Virus record (IMG/VR): IMGVR_UViG_3300046692_000176
Span: 1-51,902 of that record
Reading direction: 5' to 3' (one strand)
DNA from: a virus
DNA: 51,902 nucleotides
Below the pieces are notes generated by a model. The model did no database searches. It was not told where the DNA came from and saw nothing but the letters and a program-made list of their open reading frames with translations. The number at the start of each line of letters is the position of its first letter. Positions within the stretch are counted from its first letter, which is position 1. Positions 46,913 to 51,902 of this stretch are shown one piece after another. The translations under genes were made by a program, and so were the position numbers.

Positions 46913-47716
46913 TCAGAACTCCAGGCGCTTGATTTCGGAAAGAAGAGCCCGGCTGTGACGCTGGATGTAGATCTGGCTGAGCTTTTCCTTGCGTGACTCG
47001 TAGTCCATGCCCACGTCGATCAGTGATGCATTGACTCGCTGCAGGTGCTCAATGCAGCGAATCTCGCAAGGAGTCAGATGGTCACGGATAGCCTCGGTCG
47101 GACCGATGCAGTGCGCAGCGCGATACGCCTTCGACGGCATGCCCAGGGCAATGCGGTTGATCAGGTCGAACTCGTTGCTGAAGTGGTAATGCTTGATCTC
47201 TTTTCCAGCAGCAAGGCGACCGTGCTTGATGGCGTCGGTAAGCGCTGGTGCTTCGAGACGCGCACGCTCGCGCGACATGGCTCGGTCAACGCCATCGCGC
47301 ACGCTTTCGGCGGCAGAGCGCTTGGCCGACTGGAAGGTACGGTAGACATCGACCTCGAAAGCTGGATCGATCCAAGCGGCGTAGCGAATGGCGATCAGCT
47401 CATCAGCGAAAGTGCCGCCAGAGCGTCCAGGGAGCTTTACGCAAACTGCTATTTTCGTAGCAGTTTCCAGCGCCTTGATAAAGGCTGATATGGAATCAGC
47501 TTTCAGGAAGTTGCCCGGCCGCTGGCTTTCGGTGGCTTTGCGATTTTCCATCGCTGAACGATGAAGGTCGTTCAGTGAGTAGCGCCCCTCCTCGTCACGA
47601 CGGATAGTCACGCCACCAACATGTACAACATCCGTGAGCGCCACGTTTTCCGAGATGACAAAACGTGGCGCGGCGTGAATTGATGCGGGATTGACATTAC
47701 TGTGCTGAGTGCGCAT
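46913..47716 (-). CDS. KilA-N domain protein
   Basis: The 267-residue protein starts MRTQHSNVNPASIHAAPRFV. Its central domain has IRRDEEGRYSLNDLHRSAME, QRPGNFLKADSISAFIKALE and FADELIAIRYAAWIDPAFEV, the KilA-N fold; the pattern LA-IRYA-W-I-x-P-x-F is clear. KilA-N proteins bind DNA and often act as antirepressors or toxins. A C-terminal helical part (about 140-267) is separate. It is the first gene after an early terminator. Confidence 0.82.
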   Translation of the reverse strand: MRTQHSNVNPASIHAAPRFVISENVALTDVVHVGGVTIRRDEEGRYSLNDLHRSAMENRKATESQRPGNFLKADSISAFIKALETATKIAVCVKLPGRSGGTFADELIAIRYAAWIDPAFEVDVYRTFQSAKRSAAESVRDGVDRAMSRERARLEAPALTDAIKHGRLAAGKEIKHYHFSNEFDLINRIALGMPSKAYRAAHCIGPTEAIRDHLTPCEIRCIEHLQRVNASLIDVGMDYESRKEKLSQIYIQRHSRALLSEIKRLEF

Positions 47717-47752
47717 TATTCGCTCCAGAACTGATTTGAAATTGCTGCACTG

Positions 47753-47779
47753 AAAACCACCCTGGCCGGTGGTTTTTTT
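47753..47779. terminator. Early terminator between the small regulators and the KilA-N gene
   Basis: AAAACCACC-CTGGCC-GGTGGTTTT forms a long stem with seven T residues on the plus strand and A/T runs on both sides, so it can act in both directions. On the minus strand it separates cro and the two small genes from the replication operon, as tR1 does in lambda, so antitermination may be needed for replication genes. Confidence 0.75.
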
Positions 47780-47838
47780 GTGTCTGCGATTTGGTGGTTG
47801 GGTTTTTCATTGGCAGTTCCTCAATAGTCCCTGAGGGG

Positions 47839-48030
47839 CTAATCAGCCCTTCTCCCTAGCGACCTGACGTTGCTCCGGCTGGGAGGCGGTCGGGACATTC
47901 GGTCCAAATGCTTGTTTATGATTTTTGCGGCCAACTCTTCGGGGGTGATTCCCTCACGCTCGGCGAGCAGCTCCAGGTGGCTGACTCCGATCCCGTCAAG
48001 CTGGACTTCCAGCTCTTTTCTTTCAGGCAC
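47839..48030 (-). CDS. Small early DNA-binding-like protein
   Basis: The 63-residue protein starts MPERKELEVQLDGIGVSHLE and has LLAEREGITPEELAAKIINK, a helix-turn-helix or ribbon-helix-helix-like segment, with a basic Ser/Arg-rich tail. It is one of two small genes after cro and before the terminator. No function is assigned. Confidence 0.6.
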   Translation of the reverse strand: MPERKELEVQLDGIGVSHLELLAEREGITPEELAAKIINKHLDRMSRPPPSRSNVRSLGRRAD

Positions 48031-48048
48031 AGGGCCTCCTCGGCGACT

Positions 48049-48240
48049 TCAGGCCACATCAGTCTTTGCGTTAAGCTCTTCCATCATCTGGTTCAGTCCA
48101 CGCTCAAGAATCTCGCGGGCCAAAACGGCTTTTTGCGTGCGTTGATATCTGGCCATTGCGGTCAGCAGATCGTCGGCCACCTCGTCGAGGCGAACCTTCG
48201 TTGGTTTGTCATGCAGGTGGTCAGGGGCGAAGTACGACAT
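48049..48240 (-). CDS. Small ribbon-helix-helix-like early protein
   Basis: The 63-residue protein starts MSYFAPDHLHDKPTKVRLDE and has ADDLLTAMARYQRTQKAVLA, then REILERGLNQMMEE. The K-V-R-L-x-E strand followed by two helices fits a ribbon-helix-helix domain. It may add to early regulation. It is first after cro. Confidence 0.65.
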   Translation of the reverse strand: MSYFAPDHLHDKPTKVRLDEVADDLLTAMARYQRTQKAVLAREILERGLNQMMEELNAKTDVA

Positions 48241-48269
48241 CTGTGTTTCCTTGTGTGATTGGAAATTGG

Positions 48270-48518
48270 TTAGGCGGCAGAAAGTGTTTGGGTGGCCGCA
48301 GACTGGATCTGCGACCAGGGGAACGATGGGCAGAGGTCGGCGCGGTCAACTGCGCCTCCGGTCAATGCCTCGATTTCGATCGCGCGCTTGGCAGGAACAG
48401 CGCGCTCTCCGGAACACCACTGGTTGACGGTGGGCGCCTTAACCCGCAGGCGGCGCGCCATTTCCGCTTGGCTGCCGAGCAAGCGGGATGCTTCTTTGGC
48501 TGCTTCTGCTGATTTCAT
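48270..48518 (-). CDS. cro: Cro-like repressor
   Basis: The 82-residue protein starts MKSAEAAKEASRLLGSQAEM after AGGAGAG and has a helix-turn-helix (AEMARRLRVKAPTVNQWCSG) and ERAVPAKRAIEIEALTGG, the layout of phage Cro/YdaS-type repressors. It is divergent from cI across the operator region and is the first gene of the minus-strand early operon. A strong-looking promoter (TTGTGT, 17 bp, TTATAT) overlaps operator 48550-48564. Confidence 0.82.
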   Translation of the reverse strand: MKSAEAAKEASRLLGSQAEMARRLRVKAPTVNQWCSGERAVPAKRAIEIEALTGGAVDRADLCPSFPWSQIQSAATQTLSAA

Positions 48519-48549
48519 GAGTTCTCTCCTGGAGATTTCGAGATGAATA

Positions 48550-48622
48550 TAAGGCATTACCTTATCGAAACACAAGCCATTGCCTAACCAACTCGTGAAA
48601 AGGCTAAATTAGGCAATGCTTA
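48550..48622. promoter_or_regulatory. OR-like region: three CI/Cro operators and divergent promoters
   Basis: Three related sites are seen: TAAGGCATTACCTTA (48550-48564), AAGCCATTGCCTAA (48574-48587, inverse orientation) and TTAGGCAATGCTTA (48609-48622), consensus TTAGGCATTRSCTTA. The minus-strand promoter (TTGTGT/TTATAT) overlaps the first. For cI, TTGCCT (48580-48585) and TAAATT (48605-48610) could form a promoter whose start falls at the cI ATG (48616), so the cI message may be nearly leaderless. The third site covers the ATG. Confidence 0.75.
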
Positions 48623-49473
48623 CCGGACCGGATTTAGGTGCTGCCATCGAGGCAGCGCGGATCGCCAAGGGCGTATCAAAGAAACAACTCGCAGACGACT
48701 TCTCAGTGAAGCCTCCGTCGATACAGGGCTGGGTGAAAAACGGCAGGATCGACAAGTCCAAACTTATGGACGTCATCGCCTATTTTTCAGACGTTGTTGG
48801 CCCCGACCACTGGGGGATGCCCCCTGGCTTCACTTATGAACATCACAGCGCCGCCGAAGCAAAGCCCTCTCCAACAAAGAGCGAGGCTGTTACGACGGCT
48901 GCCGACAAGATCCGGGAAATGCTGGCTGGCAAGGCATTAGGTGATGACCGGCTTCAGAAAATACTGGCGGTTGCTGAAGGCAATGAGCAGGAAGGCACTA
49001 TCGAAGTGCTGGTGAATGACGCCTACAAGCCTGGGATGGGCAAGGTTGGCGACGAGGTATGGATTGCGCACTATGACGTGCGCGGCGCCCTGGGCGGCGG
49101 CGAGGTGGTCCACGACTACCCCGAATTGCTGCAGGACGTCCGCATCAGCCCCTCTCAACTCCGCTCAATGGGCGTCGAGTTCAGAGAGCACTACCACTTA
49201 AAAATGGTCACTGGCTGGGGTCAATCAATGACGCCGACGATCAAGCATGGCGACCCCTGCCTGGTTGACATCAGCATCAAGGAATTCGTAGGTGATGGGA
49301 TCTACTACTTTTCGTACGGCGGCTTTCAGTACATCAAGCGCCTGCAGATGAAGGGAAAGGACAAATTCAAGATGATCTCGGACAACCGGAAGCACAAGGC
49401 CGAGGACATTTTCATTGACGAGACCTACATCCAGGCGCGCGTGTTGTTCGTGTGGAATGGCAATCTGGTTTGA
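48616..49473 (+). CDS. cI: CI-type repressor, HTH plus S24 peptidase
   Basis: The 285-residue protein starts MLTGPDLGAAIEAARIAKGV, with an N-terminal Xre helix-turn-helix (SKKQLADDFSVKPPSIQGWV, residues about 20-45). A linker with Pro/Ser follows, then a C-terminal S24 (LexA/UmuD-like) domain with catalytic GWGQSMTP (S204) and QYIKRLQ (K241). The cleavage site is probably within the region near RGALGGGEVV (about 157-166). RecA-stimulated self-cleavage would cause SOS induction. Operator sites flank the gene at both ends of the immunity region. Confidence 0.9.
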   Translation: MLTGPDLGAAIEAARIAKGVSKKQLADDFSVKPPSIQGWVKNGRIDKSKLMDVIAYFSDVVGPDHWGMPPGFTYEHHSAAEAKPSPTKSEAVTTAADKIREMLAGKALGDDRLQKILAVAEGNEQEGTIEVLVNDAYKPGMGKVGDEVWIAHYDVRGALGGGEVVHDYPELLQDVRISPSQLRSMGVEFREHYHLKMVTGWGQSMTPTIKHGDPCLVDISIKEFVGDGIYYFSYGGFQYIKRLQMKGKDKFKMISDNRKHKAEDIFIDETYIQARVLFVWNGNLV

Positions 49474-49474
49474 T

Positions 49475-49657
49475 TCATTTCTCTATCGGCTCATCCAGAC
49501 CTGGCTTGTCCGTCAGTTCGGATTCCCAGGAGATGCAATTTCTTATGCTGCGGGTGATTTCGTACCGGCGCGCCTCAAGGTTTTCGCCCGATTCGAGAAT
49601 CTCCTGAACAAATCTCAAGCTTGAAAAAACGCGTTCTTTAGGAGTTAACTCGATCAT
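49475..49657 (-). CDS. Possible small protein with overlapping divergent start
   Basis: The 60-residue frame MIELTPKERVFSSLRFVQEI and on has natural-looking composition. Its start codon shares CATG (49655-49658) with the plus-strand gene at 49656, and its own ribosome-binding site is weak (GGGCGG), so it is less certain than its neighbour. No family is recognised. Confidence 0.4.
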   Translation of the reverse strand: MIELTPKERVFSSLRFVQEILESGENLEARRYEITRSIRNCISWESELTDKPGLDEPIEK

Positions 49658-49919
49658 GACGGACCGCCCGGAAATTAAGGTTGGTGACTGGATATATGTG
49701 GGTCACACAGCTTGCGTGGTAGCAATGGTGCATCAAGACTCTACGATCTGCGACTGCATGGTCGTTTCTCACCCGGATAAGCCTACCAACAGTGACGTCA
49801 TCTGGGATGGCAATCAGTGGTCATTCGCGCCCGGCGACTTCGGTGGCTATGCGGAACATAACCCTCGACTAACTGAGTTTGTAGCCAAATTGAAGCGCGG
49901 CCCGCACTATAAGCCCTAA
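49656..49919 (+). CDS. Small hypothetical protein
   Basis: The 87-residue protein starts MTDRPEIKVGDWIYVGHTAC after AGGAG and includes VVAMVHQDSTICDCMVVSHP, IWDGNQWSFAPGDFGGYAEH. It follows cI and would be in the same transcript, ending before a terminator. No family is recognised. It is expected to be expressed in the lysogen if the cI transcript extends this far. Confidence 0.65.
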   Translation: MTDRPEIKVGDWIYVGHTACVVAMVHQDSTICDCMVVSHPDKPTNSDVIWDGNQWSFAPGDFGGYAEHNPRLTEFVAKLKRGPHYKP

Positions 49920-49939
49920 CCTGTTTCGAGTATCAGAAT

Positions 49940-49964
49940 GCCCGCCCTACGAGCGGGCTTTTTT
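49940..49964 (+). terminator. Terminator after the cI operon
   Basis: GCCCGCCCTACGAGCGGGC is a stem-loop followed by six T residues. It ends the plus-strand cI transcript and separates it from the convergent DUF1654 gene. Confidence 0.82.
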
Positions 49965-49971
49965 GTGCCTG

Positions 49972-50289
49972 TTAGAAAGGCGCCGGCTCCTCTGATTCAA
50001 ATGGGTCAGCTGCCTGGACGGGCTTTTCGTCATCTTCTGACGGCTCCCACCTTAACGTGATCGATGCATCTTCGTGATTGTGCGTAAGGTTGATCCCGTC
50101 TGCTTCTGAGATCGCATTCACGATCTCGTTCCACTCCCTCTCCCCGTCCGTATCCAGCCGATGAATCCTGACCTCCCGCCTTTCCTGGGCGATCGGGTGA
50201 TTGATCATCGACGACACGCGCATGGTAAGCCGCTCCATTGGGCTGATTGTCGCCTGTCCCGAACTCTTCTTATTGCCCTGCTGCGCCAT
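49972..50289 (-). CDS. DUF1654-type protein under LexA and CI operators
   Basis: The 105-residue protein starts MAQQGNKKSSGQATISPMER after AAGGAGGTG. It contains MRVSSMINHPIAQERREVRI, then HRLDTDGEREWNEIVNAISE and DGINLTHNHEDASITLRWEP, the pattern of DUF1654, a family found almost only in Pseudomonas and its phages. The C-terminus is acidic. The function is unknown. It is preceded by a LexA box and a CI-type operator, so it may be induced by DNA damage and by loss of CI. Confidence 0.8.
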   Translation of the reverse strand: MAQQGNKKSSGQATISPMERLTMRVSSMINHPIAQERREVRIHRLDTDGEREWNEIVNAISEADGINLTHNHEDASITLRWEPSEDDEKPVQAADPFESEEPAPF

Positions 50290-50310
50290 AAAACACCTCC
50301 TTAGCGAATG

Positions 50311-50326
50311 CTGTATATCCATACAG
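50311..50326. promoter_or_regulatory. LexA (SOS) box
   Basis: CTGTATATCCATACAG fits CTG-N10-CAG with near-perfect dyad. It lies 22-37 bp upstream of the DUF1654 start, overlapping a GATATA -10 (minus strand), and abuts the operator at 50327-50343. Confidence 0.8.
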
Positions 50327-50447
50327 GTTAGGCGAAGCTTAACGTCTGAATTTGGAAATGCAATCCCTCCCCGACCGATTCCACGGTGAGAAAGAAATTT
50401 GAAAATAGTTAGGCATTACCTATTTACACGAATTAGGCATTGGCTTA
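50327..50447. promoter_or_regulatory. OL-like region: three CI/Cro operators and the plus-strand early promoter
   Basis: Three operator copies are seen: GTTAGGCGAAGCTTAAC (50327-50343), TTAGGCATTACCTA (50409-50422) and TTAGGCATTGGCTTA (50433-50447). A plus-strand promoter is likely: either TTGAAA (50398) with TATTTA (50420), or TTTACA (50423-50428) with TATTGT (50446-50451), 17 bp apart. Together with the three sites at 48.55-48.62 kb this gives the 3+3 arrangement of lambda-type OL and OR. Confidence 0.75.
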
Positions 50448-50451
50448 TTGT

Positions 50452-50833
50452 TCACCCATCGCAGCGACAAACCAACGGTGCGACAGGGCCTCAAGAGACC
50501 CGCCGCTCTTTAACAACCAAACCGTTGAAAGGCTTCCAGCCAGCAAAAGGACTGACGCACCGGGCGTGGGCGATTCCCACCTTGATGCGCCGTATCTGAT
50601 GAGCACTGGAAGCCCAAACCGAAAACGTATGGAAAGAAGTTCGCCCAGCCGGAGGTGGCGAGTAACACCGGCCTGGAATACCTGTTGAGCTGTTGTGCCC
50701 GGCATGCCGTCGCGATGGTGAGACACGACATCAGATTCAAGCCAGCGACCGACGCCAGTAGCGGGTCGCGGCGCCACAGATTTACTGATGCCGCTTCTAT
50801 GAGGCGGCATTGGAAATCAACGGAGGCAAAAGT
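50452..50833 (+). other. Long leader of the plus-strand early operon
   Basis: No gene is seen in these 380 bp between the promoter and the first gene. The segment contains a boxA-like element near its beginning and several short inverted repeats (e.g. GGC-TTCCA-GCC). It is GC-rich and could form a structured leader. Antitermination or post-transcriptional control is possible. Confidence 0.45.
50505..50515 (+). promoter_or_regulatory. boxA-like antitermination element
   Basis: GCTCTTTAACA matches the rrn/lambda boxA consensus TGCTCTTTAACA at all 11 positions covered. It is about 60 bases downstream of the likely plus-strand early promoter, the place of a nut site. A candidate boxB-like hairpin (GGC-TTCCA-GCC) follows about 18 bases later. 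No N-like gene is recognised in the window. Confidence 0.65.
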
Positions 50834-51043
50834 ATGCAGATGGAGATCGAACTGAAATCTACCGCGACACCTAATCCAGCAATCGAGCAGTGGCATAAGG
50901 TTGCCGAGGAAGCAGAGCGAGCAGGTATTTCCGGGAATGCCTATCGTCGCGCTGCTCGGAGCCTGGAGATTGAACAGGAAACTGGCGTTGCGGTATGCGC
51001 CTGCTGCTTCAAGCCATTCGGGCGCGGCACGCTTCGTCACTGA
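50834..51043 (+). CDS. Small hypothetical early protein
   Basis: The 69-residue protein starts MQMEIELKSTATPNPAIEQW after GGAGG and has HKVAEEAERAGISGNAYRRA, and a CxxC pair (CACC) near the end. No family is recognised. First gene of the plus-strand early operon. Confidence 0.62.
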   Translation: MQMEIELKSTATPNPAIEQWHKVAEEAERAGISGNAYRRAARSLEIEQETGVAVCACCFKPFGRGTLRH

Positions 51044-51236
51044 ACCATCACTCCTGCGCATTCACAGAGTGCGCAGTGGGATGCGGAAGACTTCTGCACC
51101 GCGCAACGCGGCCCCCTGCATCACCCCCTACCCCACAACGACCGCATCGACAGGTGCCCGCGTGCTTCACGGCACGGGCTTGGTCACCTGCGCGGGCATC
51201 TGATCGATGCGGTTGAACAGCGCCTACGGAGGCGAC

Positions 51237-51467
51237 ATGGACGCATTTCAACGTAAACGCTTTGAAAACCTGATCGCCCGGGCGTTGAACCCTGACTTCG
51301 AGGTGATCGCCCGTGAGCTCATTGCCCAAGCGCGCGGCTGGATTGAAGGCTTGCTGGAAGGCAACGTCATCAGCCCCGAGCGCTACTCCGAACTGTTCAG
51401 GCAGATTGCCCAGGTGGAACACGAGGTTCGCACCCGCACTCACGGCCGCCTGAGCATCGCATCGTGA
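51237..51467 (+). CDS. Small hypothetical early protein
   Basis: The 76-residue helical protein starts MDAFQRKRFENLIARALNPD after GGAGG and includes WIEGLLEGNVISPERYSELF. It is coupled to the next gene through a GTGA overlap. The 190 bp before it hold no convincing gene. Confidence 0.65.
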   Translation: MDAFQRKRFENLIARALNPDFEVIARELIAQARGWIEGLLEGNVISPERYSELFRQIAQVEHEVRTRTHGRLSIAS

Positions 51468-51691
51468 ACACCAGTTATGCGGACAGTGCGCAGGCCAGGG
51501 CGCTCGATGAGCGGATGTCGGGTGCAGCGGAAAGCGGGCCGGTGGACAACTGGTTCGACTATGGGCCTGACCCGCTTCAAGAGAGGCGCAAGGCGGCAGA
51601 AGCGCGGCGTCTGGCTGCGCTGCCCGGCCGACTCCGCATCGCCATGGGTCAGATGGAAGCAGTACTCGCCAAGCAAGGAGGTTCGGTATGA
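51464..51691 (+). CDS. Small hypothetical early protein
   Basis: The 75-residue protein starts with GTG overlapping the previous stop (MNTSYADSAQARALDERMSG) and has a basic helical C-terminus (RRKAAEARRLAALPGRLRIA). No family is recognised; it is coupled to both neighbours. Confidence 0.62.
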   Translation: MNTSYADSAQARALDERMSGAAESGPVDNWFDYGPDPLQERRKAAEARRLAALPGRLRIAMGQMEAVLAKQGGSV

Positions 51692-51861
51692 CGACTTCAC
51701 CAGTTAAATCGATTGTGGATGAGCAAGTTGAAGAGGCGACAGCCCGTGTTCGCGGAACGTTCAGCTTCCCGCCAGGCATGCGTGTAGCCGACCTGCCATT
51801 TCCCATGAAGGCGGACTGGCTAAAGCGCCGCCCAATTGCAAGGCCGAAGCCATGTCCATAA
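51688..51861 (+). CDS. Small hypothetical early protein
   Basis: A 57-residue frame starts MTTSPVKSIVDEQVEEATAR after AGGAGG and ends RRPIARPKPCP. It overlaps the previous stop and the following start. No family is recognised. Confidence 0.62.
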   Translation: MTTSPVKSIVDEQVEEATARVRGTFSFPPGMRVADLPFPMKADWLKRRPIARPKPCP

Positions 51862-51902
51862 CCCGTCAGCAAGCCCGCCGAGCCGCGTACTGGCGCGGAT
51901 CT
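51852..51902 (+). CDS. Early gene truncated by the window end
   Basis: A frame starting MSITRQQARRAAYWRG begins within the previous gene and is open to the window edge. It has a basic N-terminus. Joining the window end to the window start does not continue this frame for more than 14 codons, so the window ends are not directly adjacent in the genome. Confidence 0.5.
   Translation, partial: MSITRQQARRAAYWRGS

Noticed and set aside
51044-51236. Small gene in the gap between two early genes
   Set aside because: Open frames are Arg/Pro/Ala-rich and lack ribosome-binding sites; nothing convincing is seen.

Overview
The window is phage DNA throughout. It carries a temperate, podovirus-type genome with a P22-like gene order, and its host is most likely a Pseudomonas. 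The host call rests on the high-50s GC content (judged by eye), a DUF1654-type gene, DUF1367/DUF2514/DUF4031-type phage genes typical of pseudomonads, and an attachment core that is the 3' part of a tRNA-Pro(GGG) gene. The att core at about 5.95 kb has matching integrase arm-type repeats on both sides and phage genes on both sides. It therefore looks like an intact attP, so the sequence is probably a circularly permuted phage genome (or a tandem prophage junction). Both window edges cut plus-strand genes of what is probably one operon, so a piece of that operon, including the start of a PAPS-reductase-like gene, lies outside the window.

Layout. 1-5.9 kb (+): the distal part of the leftward-type early operon, with a PAPS-reductase-like protein, a cupin-like protein, DUF4031, a Lar-like zinc protein, a metallophosphatase, an excisionase-like protein and the integrase. 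5.9-6.1 kb: attP. 6.1-7.8 kb (-): a LexA-box gene pair and the lysis cassette (endolysin, Rz with embedded Rz1). 7.9-8.5 kb (+): an isolated HEPN-like gene. 8.5-13.6 kb (-): tail fibre genes. 13.7-17.8 kb: a second immunity/antirepressor cassette (Rha-type antirepressor, Arc-like repressor, divergent HTH repressor, small membrane protein) in the position of P22 immI. It also carries a Cas7/RAMP-like gene, a winged-helix-like gene and a 0.4 kb noncoding array of four structured repeats. 17.8-36.8 kb (-): ejection/internal proteins, tail and head-completion proteins, N4-gp56-like capsid, scaffold, portal and large terminase. 36.8-40.7 kb (-): accessory genes between the terminase subunits, small terminase, a proteasome-like hydrolase and membrane proteins (holin candidates). 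41.2-48.5 kb (-): the early/replication operon from cro through a KilA-N gene, replication initiator with iterons, a ClpX-zinc-finger protein, DUF1367 and NinG. 48.5-50.45 kb: the main immunity region, where cI is flanked by two clusters of three operators. 50.4 kb to the end (+): the start of the other early operon behind a long leader with a boxA-like site.

Regulation. A CI/Cro switch with 3+3 operators and two LexA boxes links the lysogen to SOS. Nine copies of a promoter-like motif (TTGnnn, 16-17 bp, CAGTCACA, TAGCCT-like) lie directly upstream of late and accessory genes. They look like a phage-specific late promoter family with an activator not yet identified. The strongest candidate for an undescribed system is at 14.4-15.9 kb: a RAMP-like gene and a partner gene followed by a four-unit array. 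Each unit can fold on the minus strand into three consecutive hairpins, and base changes between units keep the stems paired only on that strand.
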